7,873 bases of DNA from Bacteroidota bacterium (lineage in GTDB: Bacteria; Bacteroidota; Bacteroidia; Bacteroidales; GCA-2748055). The stretch covers positions 1 to 7,873 of the forward strand of contig DAOWNM010000121.1 in NCBI GenBank assembly GCA_030642565.1. Reading direction: 5' to 3'. Numbering within the stretch: the first letter of the stretch is position 1; every line of letters starts with the position of its first letter. Shown in pieces: positions 1-7,675 of the stretch. The notes under the pieces were generated by a model, which ran no database searches, was not told the origin of the DNA, and saw nothing but the letters and a program-made list of their open reading frames with translations. The position numbers and the translations under genes were made by a program.

Positions 1-1620
1 TATTCTGAGATTGGCATAAAAGGAAATCTCAAAATCCAGTGAATAATCGGAATAGAATTTTACATACTGATCCCCGGCTCCGGAGGTGACCATTCGTGCC
101 TCGATCCTTATGAATTGCGTCTGCTCAAGTGTTCCCAGTTTTTCTGCAGGAAAGTTTATGCTGTTGCTGTCTTCACTGGCAGACAACAGCCTCCCTTCAC
201 TGTCCACAGCCGAGGAGGTGAGAAATACGGGATCACCATCAAAAACAGAGTCAAGTACCATGTATGTTTCATCCAGCAGGTAGACCTGCATACCCAATTC
301 GATGGGCAACTCATTGACGGTAGAGAGAGAAATCACCACATCTTTCACAATCGAGGTATCGAGCCCCTCTTCTCCCACTTCAAATTCGAGGGTATCCACC
401 AGGGCATATTCCGAAAAACTCAGATCAAGTGGCAGCATAAATTCCGACTCCGTCATAAACCTGCTGGTATCAAGCAGAAAATGGTTCTGACTCTGCGACC
501 CGATGTCGCCCGTTACCCTGTATGAGAGCGTATGAGGTGCAATGTTCAGCAAATCCTGAAAATTGGAAGTCTGGTTGTTGATATAAAACTCGCCATACGC
601 CGTTTCCCCCAGCAGATCTATGGTTGGGGCCGGTATGATGAATGGGTGACCTTCATAAAACTCAAGTGTTTCAGTGGAGCCGTTCTCCGCAGTGGCAATG
701 ACACTATCAACTTCCAGTTCAAATGGTATCCCCAGTGAACTCTCTGTGAATATATTGATTCGCGGATCGGCAAGTTTCAGGTTTGTCAGCTCCGGAACAT
801 CGGAGTAGATAGGGATATCCAGCACTCCACTTTCTGAGACTACCTCATTTGGATCCACAAAACCAAACAAGCTGTAGAATCCCATATCCAGGAAGCTGGA
901 GTTGATTTCGCAAAAATCCCCCGGATTTACCGGGTTGCCGCTGTTGATCAGAGCCAGGTCATAATCCAACCTGAATACGCTGGAATCACCCTGTTGATCT
1001 GTTTCCAGGAAATAGCCATCCAGCTCATGACTCTCCGACCAGGTAAAGTTTCCGCTGGGATCACTGATCACCATGGTGTAGGTATATGGCCTCTTGTCAC
1101 TGTCCAAAATATAGTCACTGCTGATCGTTAAAAATCCAGCATGCTGAAAAGTACTCTCCATCTCAGTTAACAATTCTCCCCCCTTGAATAGAATACTATC
1201 CAATCGGTTGTTGCCCACTGTCTCAAAGCTGAAGTACTTACTTTTTGCAAAGTGCACGGTATCACCAATGGAGCTGCCGATGAAAATGGGGTTATCGCCA
1301 ATCTCAGCATCAAAATATACTTCACTGTAAAGACCATCGACTACCAGATCGAGTGTATCCACCATTACATCCACCAGGGTATCGGCATAGGTAAGGTAAA
1401 TAAGACCATCTTCAAATTCTCCAACATATCCGGAAGAATCAATCAGCGCTACAATATCACCCATGGCCATGGTTCCATATAGCAGGGGAGCCACCAAATC
1501 TGTTTGAATCTCCATCTCATCGGATAATCTATCCAGTTGAAAGTACTCTTTGTGACAGGAGGTCAAAAAGAGGCCTCCGGCCAGCAAAAATATCGCGCTA
1601 TAAAGTAAGTTTTTCCTCAT
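1..1620 (-). CDS. Beta-rich surface or periplasmic lipoprotein, unknown function (3' end outside window)
   Basis: I translated this frame by hand: it runs from the ATG at 1620-1618 through 540 codons to the window edge without a stop, so the C-terminus is missing. Residues 1-22 form a lipoprotein signal peptide: MRKN, a hydrophobic stretch, then the lipobox LTSC with Cys22 as the lipidation site. The next residues are HKEY, whose Lys-Glu faintly resembles the acidic surface-export signal of Bacteroidota lipoproteins. The rest is acidic, strand-rich and full of short alternating hydrophobic runs (for example DTLDLVVDGLYSEVYFDAEI, residues 88-107). Around residues 436-460 there is NELPIELGMQVYLLDETY, and at 519-540 YVKFYSDYSLDFEISF. 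I recall these as features near the C-terminus of a recurrent Bacteroidota lipoprotein family of about 550 residues, so few residues are probably missing (inference). I know no function. It starts two bases after the upstream gene's stop, with no clear Shine-Dalgarno, so translational coupling is likely. Confidence 0.85.
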   Translation of the reverse strand, partial: MRKNLLYSAIFLLAGGLFLTSCHKEYFQLDRLSDEMEIQTDLVAPLLYGTMAMGDIVALIDSSGYVGEFEDGLIYLTYADTLVDVMVDTLDLVVDGLYSEVYFDAEIGDNPIFIGSSIGDTVHFAKSKYFSFETVGNNRLDSILFKGGELLTEMESTFQHAGFLTISSDYILDSDKRPYTYTMVISDPSGNFTWSESHELDGYFLETDQQGDSSVFRLDYDLALINSGNPVNPGDFCEINSSFLDMGFYSLFGFVDPNEVVSESGVLDIPIYSDVPELTNLKLADPRINIFTESSLGIPFELEVDSVIATAENGSTETLEFYEGHPFIIPAPTIDLLGETAYGEFYINNQTSNFQDLLNIAPHTLSYRVTGDIGSQSQNHFLLDTSRFMTESEFMLPLDLSFSEYALVDTLEFEVGEEGLDTSIVKDVVISLSTVNELPIELGMQVYLLDETYMVLDSVFDGDPVFLTSSAVDSEGRLLSASEDSNSINFPAEKLGTLEQTQFIRIEARMVTSGAGDQYVKFYSDYSLDFEISFYANLRI

Positions 1621-1622
1621 GG

Positions 1623-4382
1623 CTACTCAATTGAATAATTGTAAAGGAAATGGTTTTCACTTCCGACAATCAGATTGAATCTGCTGTCGGAACCTGTAAA
1701 ATACCCGATACTGAACCTGGTGGAACCCTCCAGTGGAAAACCTTCGTAAAGGGAACCATCAGAATTGATCAGGTATATTCTGTTCCTGGAGCGGTCGGTA
1801 ATTCCAATTTTTACATCCGAAGCCGAAAACTTATAGAGATCGGGCATATCACTGATGCCCCCCTTCACCTTGAAACTGAACAACCGCTTGCCATCCTGCA
1901 TGACGACATCCAATTTATTACCATCTACAAAAATAAATTCAGGGATCCCGTCCCTGTTCATATCCTCCAAAGAGAAAAAGTGATCGGGCGACATCTCCCT
2001 GGTTAACAACCTGGAGACAGATCCATCCAAATAGATGGCTGTGACACTCCCTGAGGTATCCGTAGAGATCCATCTTGGCCTCTCCTCCCTGATATTCATA
2101 TCGAGTGCAAGAGGATTTTGTGGCGATAAAACCAATCTCTCCTTCAGCCTGATCCGTTCCCTGCCCCGGCGATCAAGAAAATAGGCCCTGTTCTGATCAA
2201 CAGCAACGATATAGTCTTTATCGTTGACCCTGAAGTGCTGGATCTCCCCTGTAATCATCGATTCTGTTTTCCCAAATTTCCAACCGGTAACCATATTCCC
2301 TTCAATATCATAAAGACTGATTTTTCGATCCTCCGTGGCCACAAACAGACGATAATTCCGGCTTTTGTCATAGTCAAAAAGTGCCAGAGGAGCCGTAGCA
2401 TCAGACCTTAATGATACGGGATAACGCTCCACATAGTTCCCGTTTCTGTCGATTAAATGGATTTTCTTTGCTGTATTGAAGAGGTACTGAAATTTACCGT
2501 TCCTGTAGAAATCCACCTGGTGCACACCCCCTAATATAGGACCATCAACGGGCTGCTTCCATAGAACCCTTCCAGTACCATTGATCAGATATACCTTATT
2601 CGCTAAATCCTGAACAAAAATCTCCTTCTCGGAAGTGTTATGGTTAATAACCAGTGCAGGTTTGATCACAACAGCAGTATCCATCAGGCTTTCCCAAACA
2701 GTAAGGGCCTTGTCCCTGATCTGTGGTGTATATTTACAACTGATGCTTTGATAAAAAAGATCACCTTCAGTACTATATTGTACAACCACCCCGGGAATCC
2801 GGCGAAAAAAGAGTTCCATCTTTTCCAGCTGATCTGCCATCTTACTGTTCAACATATCTCTTCTATAGTCCAAAAATGCATATGGCCTGAAAAACAGTGT
2901 TACATTGCTACGGTTGGAGAGATAATCTGAGATCTCCTTGAAAACAGGATCGCTGACAAATGTTTTGTGAAGCACATTCTGGTAGATCACCCTTGAGAGA
3001 GCATTAACAGAGGATCCAAAAATCAGGTAATTATCATAAACTGTAAAATACTTATTAAACAGACGGCCAGCTGAGGTTCCTTTGAAGAACTGATCGGGGA
3101 GCCTGTATATGTTAAAGCTTGTCTGTTTATCCAGCTGATATACATTTCGCATAGACCGCATATCAAAGGAGTGTTGCTGGAGGTATTGCTCAACCCATCG
3201 CATCACCACCTTAACTGTTTCACTGCGACTCCTGGTCTCGATTACCAGAAACTGATCCTCTGGCTTCTTTGTCACTCCTTCAATATCGAACCAGGCCATT
3301 TCGTCATCCAGGATACGGGCGAGGTCATCCAGCGGATCAATTCCATACTGCTGATCAATCCGTTCTATTTCTGCCTCTATTTCCGACCCTTTCCCCAATC
3401 CATTCAGATAGGAGATGACCTGTTCCTTGAACTTCATCCTGTCCCCCATACCAAGGTGAAAAAAACAGGTTGTTCCTGAAGGCAACATTTCATGCAACTC
3501 CATCTTCACCGGAGACTGCTCCCTGAAGGCTCCCAGGAAAAGTGGAAGATTGGGATCGGCATATGTCATGCCATTAAGTGTCATTGATTCCTGTTTCACA
3601 TCCAGATCCAGTTCTCCCCAGGAAGAGAGTTTTGACAACATATCAAGTTTTCCCCATCCTGATTCTTTAATAAATGGGTGAAAAAGGTCAGGTAGCTGTT
3701 CATAGTTAATATAGAGGTTCGCATGAACATACCTGCCTTTAGTCTCCCGCACCTTTTGAAGTCCGGCTACCGAAGCAAGGTTGGTTTCAGCATGGATGGT
3801 TCTGATGGACTCCTCCACAAGCATAGAGGAGGAGCTGATCAGGCACAATCCCTCCAGACACGCAAAAGTGAATTTCCCGGGCACAAATCCAGGTCCGCCC
3901 GAAACATCATATACCACTTCTGTCTCATATTTCCGCTCATTTACCATGGCCCTCTTCTCAAGCAATGCCAGCATCAAATGTTCAAAATCGTTATCGCTGT
4001 GGGAAGATGAATACTCCAGGTATAGAAGCGGGATAAGCTGATCTTTACCCACTTTGTGCAGGGAGAGATTTAATCCCTCATTTAATAACAGGTCATTCAG
4101 GGGCTCTGAGGTACGAATCTGTCCGAGAGCGATACTCAGCATGGAATCCAGCTCACTCCTGTGGATAATATTGACAAAGTCGATCCAGGTCCGGCTTCCT
4201 GGTAAAAATGTTTCTATCAGGTATTCATAATCAATATCCTCGACGAAAAGAATGACATCTTCAGGAATGGCTTTCTGGACCTCAACAGGCTCTATTTTAT
4301 CAAACCGTTTAAAGAGAAAAACCGTTATCAGTCCCAAACAAACTACCGCAAAAAGTCCACCGTATATGATGCGTCTTACCAT
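1623..4382 (-). CDS. Membrane-anchored protein with duplicated DUF3352-like units and C-terminal beta-propeller, unknown function
   Basis: This 919-residue protein has an uncleaved-looking N-terminal membrane anchor (residues 5-24, after MVRR), so the body should lie in the periplasm. Residues 38 to about 560 resemble DUF3352-type proteins and contain two related units. Unit 1 (about 38-285) opens with AIPEDVILFVEDIDYEYLIE and unit 2 (about 298-555) with MLPSGTTCFFHLG. Later segments match too: FACLEGLCLISSSSMLVEES (173-192) against YFTVYDNYLIFGSSVNALSR (445-464). Residues about 574-919 form a likely seven-bladed propeller, with strands such as VYLINGTGRVLW, IHLIDRNGNYVE, ISLYDIEGNMVTGW and IYLINSDGSLYEGF recurring every 40-50 residues. 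DMNRDGIPE (807-815) fits the calcium-binding DxNxDGxxD/E loop of FG-GAP/VCBS repeats. The ATG is preceded by AGGAG at a 4-nt gap, which supports this start. It lies two bases upstream of the lipoprotein gene, so the pair is presumably one operon. The DUF3352 assignment is from memory and moderate; the function is unknown. Confidence 0.9.
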   Translation of the reverse strand: MVRRIIYGGLFAVVCLGLITVFLFKRFDKIEPVEVQKAIPEDVILFVEDIDYEYLIETFLPGSRTWIDFVNIIHRSELDSMLSIALGQIRTSEPLNDLLLNEGLNLSLHKVGKDQLIPLLYLEYSSSHSDNDFEHLMLALLEKRAMVNERKYETEVVYDVSGGPGFVPGKFTFACLEGLCLISSSSMLVEESIRTIHAETNLASVAGLQKVRETKGRYVHANLYINYEQLPDLFHPFIKESGWGKLDMLSKLSSWGELDLDVKQESMTLNGMTYADPNLPLFLGAFREQSPVKMELHEMLPSGTTCFFHLGMGDRMKFKEQVISYLNGLGKGSEIEAEIERIDQQYGIDPLDDLARILDDEMAWFDIEGVTKKPEDQFLVIETRSRSETVKVVMRWVEQYLQQHSFDMRSMRNVYQLDKQTSFNIYRLPDQFFKGTSAGRLFNKYFTVYDNYLIFGSSVNALSRVIYQNVLHKTFVSDPVFKEISDYLSNRSNVTLFFRPYAFLDYRRDMLNSKMADQLEKMELFFRRIPGVVVQYSTEGDLFYQSISCKYTPQIRDKALTVWESLMDTAVVIKPALVINHNTSEKEIFVQDLANKVYLINGTGRVLWKQPVDGPILGGVHQVDFYRNGKFQYLFNTAKKIHLIDRNGNYVERYPVSLRSDATAPLALFDYDKSRNYRLFVATEDRKISLYDIEGNMVTGWKFGKTESMITGEIQHFRVNDKDYIVAVDQNRAYFLDRRGRERIRLKERLVLSPQNPLALDMNIREERPRWISTDTSGSVTAIYLDGSVSRLLTREMSPDHFFSLEDMNRDGIPEFIFVDGNKLDVVMQDGKRLFSFKVKGGISDMPDLYKFSASDVKIGITDRSRNRIYLINSDGSLYEGFPLEGSTRFSIGYFTGSDSRFNLIVGSENHFLYNYSIE

Positions 4383-4399
4383 TCAGCTCCTGTTTGAAT

Positions 4400-4407
4400 C
4401 AAAAATA
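4400..4407 (-). promoter_or_regulatory. Possible Bacteroidota -7 promoter box for the minus-strand operon
   Basis: On the minus strand this reads TATTTTTG, an exact match to the Bacteroidota sigma-ABfr -7 consensus TAnnTTTG. Transcription would start near 4393 and give a leader of about ten bases, just covering the AGGAG at 4391-4387. I see no convincing -33 TTTG at the usual distance, and an 8-base match in AT-rich intergenic DNA can arise by chance. On the plus strand the only comparable sequences for the receptor gene are imperfect: TATAGTTTTTG at 4457-4467 (one base too long) and TAATATTG at 4471-4478 (one mismatch). Confidence 0.3.
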
Positions 4408-4494
4408 TGAATTTCATAGGCAGGATCATTGGAAAATTACCAACACCAAAAATTGGTATAGTTTTTGTAATAATATTGCGTATTTTCTCAATGC

Positions 4495-4836
4495 ATGATA
4501 TTTCGTACTCTCTTCATAATAAGCATATTAGTTTCTGCAGCAGTGGCGAAAGGTCAGCAGGTACAGGTAATCAACTCCTCCGACCGTACACCCATTGAAA
4601 ACGTGGCAGTATTTAATATCACCAGGGAAAGGGCAGCCATTACTGACTCTCTGGGTATGATTGATATATCGATATTCCCGGACAGCGATACCATTATCTT
4701 TCAGCACCCTTCCTATCTAACAAAGAGATACAGCCGGTCAGAGATTACCGGTCAGCACCAGGTGCTACTACAAAGAAAAAGGATCTTGTTTGATGAGTAT
4801 GTTATTTCTGCTTCCAATACAGGGAGAGCAGGCTGA
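4495..4836 (+). CDS. N-terminal fragment of the TonB-dependent receptor (signal peptide and carboxypeptidase-like domain)
   Basis: This 113-codon frame begins MIFRTLFIISILVSAAVAKG, a typical Sec signal peptide with cleavage expected after AVA or AKG. Residues about 22-97 are a CarboxypepD_reg-like beta-sandwich (VQVINSSDRTPIENVAVFNI, later AAITDSLGMIDISIF and FQHPSYLTKRY), the N-terminal extension found on many Bacteroidota receptors. Residues 99-107, FDEYVISAS, correspond to the LDEVVVSA-like stretch that joins this domain to the plug and usually holds the TonB box. The frame then ends after NTGRAG at a TGA. There is no Shine-Dalgarno upstream. An overlapping ATG at 4491 is in the wrong frame and gives no signal peptide. 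Alone, this piece would be a small secreted domain with no transport role. Confidence 0.8.
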   Translation: MIFRTLFIISILVSAAVAKGQQVQVINSSDRTPIENVAVFNITRERAAITDSLGMIDISIFPDSDTIIFQHPSYLTKRYSRSEITGQHQVLLQRKRILFDEYVISASNTGRAG

Positions 4837-4847
4837 TCATCCCCTAT

Positions 4848-6884
4848 ATGGTGGATGTACTGAAAGACAATGTACTGATGGAGTCAACCGGACTTACTTC
4901 GGCCGATATTCTGGAAGAGACAGGAAATATTATGGTTCAGAGAACCCAGGGAGGGGGAGGAAGCCCAATTCTGAGGGGATTTGAAGCCAACAAGATCCTG
5001 CTTGTGGTGGATGGGGTAAGGTTGAATAATGCCATCTACAGGAACGGGCACCTCCAGAACTCTATCACCATCGATCACTCCATTCTCGAACGGACAGAGA
5101 TAATTTTCGGCCCCACATCCATTATGTATGGGAGTGATGCACTCGGTGGTGTGATCCACTACTATACAAAGGATCCTCAGATGGGCAGTGACAGCACAAC
5201 CCGGTTTAATGCCAATGCCTATATGCAATATGCATCGGTCATGAATGGCAAAATGGGCCATCTCGATTTTACAATTGGAAAAAAACGCTGGGCCTCACTT
5301 ACCAGTGTTACTTACAAGGAGTTGGGTGACATAAGGATCGGCAGCAGGAGAAATCCAACCCTGGATAACTGGGGGGAGTTAATGCACTTCGTGGACCAGG
5401 TAGATGGTGTGGATTCAACTATAATCAATGAAAATCCGCTTATTCAGAAAAATACAGGCTACAGCCAGATGGATATCCTGCAGAAAATCAGGTATACACC
5501 TTCGCGGTATGTGGACTGGATCCTGAATATGCACTACTCCACTTCATCTGATATCGACCGGATTGATAAACTAAACGACTACAGCGGGGAGAACCTGAAA
5601 TACGCTCAATATTACTATGGTCCCCAGAACAGGTTCCTGGTCTCCCTGAAAAATGTTCTGAAAAAAGACAACCCGATCTTCACCAATATGACCACCCTGG
5701 CATCGTTCCAAAGAATAGATGAGGACCGTTATTCACGTAAATTCAAAAACGAAGAGCTGCTGATCCAACAGGAAGATGTGAAGGTATTCGGTTTGAACCT
5801 CGACCTGGTAAAGATCTGGGGGACCAACCATAAACTGCACTATGGTACAGAAATAAACCACAACCTGGTAGAATCAGAGGCATGGTATGAAAACATCCTT
5901 ACAGGTAACCAACAGGCAGCGCAGACACGTTACCCCGAGGGAGGAAGCCAGACCTGGAGTGCGTCGGCCTATGCCAGTTATAAATGGATCCTTCATGATA
6001 AACTGGTGCTGAATGTTGGGTCCAGGTACAACTGGGGAGCCATGCATTCAGTGTTTACCAACCCGCTGCTCCCTTATGATCGGATCAGCATGAACCACGG
6101 AGCCCTCTCCGGGAGTGTCGGAATGGTCTATTCTCCATCGGATCGCTGGCAGCTGAACATCATCTCCTCTTCTGGTTTTAGAAATCCCAATGTGGACGAC
6201 TACGGCAAGGTGAGGGCAAAGGAGGACTATGTGACTGTTCCCAACCCCGATCTCTCTCCCGAGTATACATACAATGCTGAGGTTGGAATCAACCGGTTTA
6301 TTGAAGATTATATGAAGATACAGCTGGTAGGTTTCTTTACCTATCTGGACGATGCCATCGTCAGAACCAGCTATCAGCTGAATGGGGAGGACTCGCTCTA
6401 TTATGATGGTGATCTATACAGGATAACAGCCAATTACAATACAGGAGAGGCATATATATACGGTGCCTCCATGGGCATTACCTCCAACCTGAATAAAAAT
6501 ATCAGCCTGAAAGGAACCATCAACTACACTAAGGGACACAATCTGTCCGATGATGTTCCGCTTGGACATATTCCTCCCGTATTTGGCCGAACCTCCTTCA
6601 CTTACAGGAAGAGCAGATTTTTCTTAGACACCTATTTTCTGTATCAGGGATGGAAAAACAGAGAGGATTTCTCGCCTTTTGGAGAGGACAATGAGGGGGA
6701 AGCCATGGAGTATGGATTCCCCTCATGGTGGACCGCCAATATCAAGGTGGGGTTTGAGACTGGAAAATATTTTAATTTTATACTGGCTGTAGAGAACCTG
6801 TTCGACCAGTTCTACAAACCTTATGCTGCAGGAGTAAGTGCCCCTGGACGAAACTTTGTGGTCACTGCCAGGTTTACCATCTAA
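4848..6884 (+). CDS. Plug and beta-barrel portion of the TonB-dependent receptor
   Basis: This 678-codon frame is open back to 4797 and has its first ATG at 4848, but that ATG is internal to the ancestral gene and no signal peptide follows. Residues about 15-110 are the plug: ADILEETGNIMVQRTQGGGG, then SPILRGFEANKILLVVDGVR, the GHLQN segment, and ERTEIIFGPTSIMYGSDALG. The rest is the barrel, ending ENLFDQFYKPYAAGVSAPGR and a last strand with Phe two residues before the C-terminal Ile. FRNP (6177-6188) and NPDL (6243-6254) are versions of the FRAP and NPNL boxes of heme-type receptors, but the histidine that lies between them in heme receptors such as Yersinia HemR is absent. The cargo is therefore open: heme, a siderophore or another ligand. 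No heme-processing gene is next to it. The following gene starts about 35 bases later with no visible terminator between. Confidence 0.85.
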   Translation: MVDVLKDNVLMESTGLTSADILEETGNIMVQRTQGGGGSPILRGFEANKILLVVDGVRLNNAIYRNGHLQNSITIDHSILERTEIIFGPTSIMYGSDALGGVIHYYTKDPQMGSDSTTRFNANAYMQYASVMNGKMGHLDFTIGKKRWASLTSVTYKELGDIRIGSRRNPTLDNWGELMHFVDQVDGVDSTIINENPLIQKNTGYSQMDILQKIRYTPSRYVDWILNMHYSTSSDIDRIDKLNDYSGENLKYAQYYYGPQNRFLVSLKNVLKKDNPIFTNMTTLASFQRIDEDRYSRKFKNEELLIQQEDVKVFGLNLDLVKIWGTNHKLHYGTEINHNLVESEAWYENILTGNQQAAQTRYPEGGSQTWSASAYASYKWILHDKLVLNVGSRYNWGAMHSVFTNPLLPYDRISMNHGALSGSVGMVYSPSDRWQLNIISSSGFRNPNVDDYGKVRAKEDYVTVPNPDLSPEYTYNAEVGINRFIEDYMKIQLVGFFTYLDDAIVRTSYQLNGEDSLYYDGDLYRITANYNTGEAYIYGASMGITSNLNKNISLKGTINYTKGHNLSDDVPLGHIPPVFGRTSFTYRKSRFFLDTYFLYQGWKNREDFSPFGEDNEGEAMEYGFPSWWTANIKVGFETGKYFNFILAVENLFDQFYKPYAAGVSAPGRNFVVTARFTI

Positions 6885-6919
6885 ACTGTTGCTCCACTCC
6901 TCCACTTTTGGTAACTTTC

Positions 6920-7603
6920 ATGCCTATGCAAACAATCGATCCAGTCATTGAAGAGGGGTGGAAATCAGTTCTGATGGATCAGTTCCAGTCACTCTATTTC
7001 AAAACACTCAAAGAGTTCCTGGTGGAAGAGAAAAAAAAATATACCCTCTACCCGCCGGGCAGGCTTATTTTTAATGCCTTTCAGCGCACCCCATTTAACC
7101 GGGTAAAGGTGGTTATCCTGGGACAGGATCCATACCATGGCAAAGGGCAGGCCCACGGATTGTGTTTCTCTGTCCCTCAGGGCATTCCCAAACCTCCCTC
7201 TCTGGTCAACATCTTCAAAGAGCTGCAATCGGACCTGGGCACTCCCATACCTGAACATGGCAACCTGGAAAAATGGGCCGACCAGGGCGTCCTGCTGATC
7301 AATGCCACACTGACTGTGCGCGACAGCCAGGCTGGATCTCACCAAAACAGAGGATGGGAAACCTTTACCAACCGGGTTATTGAGATCGTATCACAGGAAA
7401 AAAACGGGGTGGTCTTTTTGCTTTGGGGTCGTTATGCACAGGCCAAGGAGTCCCTTATTGACGGAAACAGACATCTTGTTCTAAAGGCAGCCCACCCATC
7501 GCCGCTCTCAGCCTACAATGGATTCTTCGGTTGCCGGCACTTCTCAAAAACCAATGACTACCTTGAGCAGCATGAAAAAACCGGAATAGACTGGATACTG
7601 TAG
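6920..7603 (+). CDS. ung: Uracil-DNA glycosylase, family 1
   Basis: Ung removes uracil from DNA by cutting the N-glycosidic bond, starting base-excision repair of deaminated cytosine or misincorporated dUMP in the cytoplasm. From the ATG at 6920 it is 227 residues, the usual size. All family-1 motifs are present: GQDPYHG with the water-activating Asp at residue 70, GLCFSV with the uracil-stacking Phe83, KPPSLVNIFKEL (the Pro-rich loop), LLINATLTV with uracil-reading Asn128, and HPSPLSAYNGFFG with catalytic His192 and the leucine that enters the minor groove. The sequence closely follows Bacteroides Ung. Start choice: a TTG at 6908 would add four residues and an ATG at 6926 would remove two; the ATGs are preferred because homologs begin only a few residues before the EExWK segment. 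No Shine-Dalgarno is visible. The link with the upstream receptor looks positional only. Confidence 0.97.
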   Translation: MPMQTIDPVIEEGWKSVLMDQFQSLYFKTLKEFLVEEKKKYTLYPPGRLIFNAFQRTPFNRVKVVILGQDPYHGKGQAHGLCFSVPQGIPKPPSLVNIFKELQSDLGTPIPEHGNLEKWADQGVLLINATLTVRDSQAGSHQNRGWETFTNRVIEIVSQEKNGVVFLLWGRYAQAKESLIDGNRHLVLKAAHPSPLSAYNGFFGCRHFSKTNDYLEQHEKTGIDWIL

Positions 7604-7609
7604 CGTTTT

Positions 7610-7625
7610 TGGCACGCAATTTGTT
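7610..7625 (+). promoter_or_regulatory. Sigma-54-like -24/-12 sequence downstream of ung
   Basis: TGGCACGCAATTTGTT matches the RpoN consensus TGGCACG-N4-TTGCW at every fixed position except the -12 C, which is T (GG at 7611-7612, GT at 7623-7624, correct spacing). It begins seven bases after the ung stop. A start would fall near 7636, ahead of the two hairpins ending at 7709. The -12 GC is usually important, so activity is uncertain, and no enhancer-binding-protein gene is in the window. A chance match remains possible. Confidence 0.3.
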
Positions 7626-7656
7626 TTATACTAAGCGACAGTTCATCCAATCATAT

Positions 7657-7673
7657 CCCTGACAATTTCAGGG
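7657..7673 (+). other. Small RNA hairpin between ung and its terminator
   Basis: CCCTGA at 7657-7662 pairs perfectly with TCAGGG at 7668-7673 around a five-base loop CAATT. It is two bases upstream of the terminator stem. It could protect the 3' end of the ung transcript or be the 5' stem of a short independent RNA. Six base pairs alone are modest evidence. Confidence 0.4.
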
Positions 7674-7675
7674 CC

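Larger units (their letters stand above)
4495..6884 (+). pseudogene. TonB-dependent outer-membrane receptor, hemoglobin/heme-receptor-like, split by a frameshift
   Basis: Read across two frames this is one receptor of about 796 residues, a normal size for Bacteroidota TonB-dependent transporters: signal peptide, carboxypeptidase-regulatory-like domain, plug, and barrel ending in RFTI. The first frame stops at TGA 4834-4836; the rest continues in the frame one base back, which is open from 4797 onward. In the first frame the domain linker FDEYVISAS reads on correctly to about 4818. Switching frames near 4819-4822 gives ISASNTRESRLIIPYMVDVL, which seems to align without gaps to the linker of related receptors as I remember them. 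That points to one missing base. It may be a real inactivating mutation or an assembly error; there is no long homopolymer and no slippery heptamer. If real, no export-competent receptor is made, because the barrel part has no signal peptide. Barrel and plug motifs show no further decay, which favours a very recent mutation or a sequence error. Confidence 0.8.

Noticed and set aside
115..525. Plus-strand open frame opposite the lipoprotein gene
   Set aside because: The minus frame is open for all 540 codons with a signal peptide and lipobox; the plus translation is low-complexity shadow sequence.
1650..2006. Plus-strand open frame opposite the propeller region
   Set aside because: The minus-strand frame shows repeated propeller blades; this one has no features.
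4491..4497. ATG at 4491 as the receptor start
   Set aside because: It is in a different frame and yields no signal peptide; the ATG at 4495 gives a textbook signal sequence.
4819..4836. Programmed -1 ribosomal frameshift joining the two receptor frames
   Set aside because: No X-XXY-YYZ slippery heptamer is present, and I see no strong stem-loop or pseudoknot just downstream; a mutation or sequence error is simpler.
4884..5261. A 125-codon open frame antisense to the receptor plug
   Set aside because: It lies wholly opposite a strongly conserved plug sequence and its translation shows no recognisable domain or signal; it is a by-product of codon use on the other strand.
6908..6922. TTG at 6908 as the ung start
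   Set aside because: ATG codons at 6920 and 6926 give the usual family length, and there is no ribosome binding site favouring the TTG. It cannot be fully excluded.
6989..7345. A 118-codon open frame antisense to ung
   Set aside because: It is opposite the catalytic motifs of a clear ung gene and has no family features.
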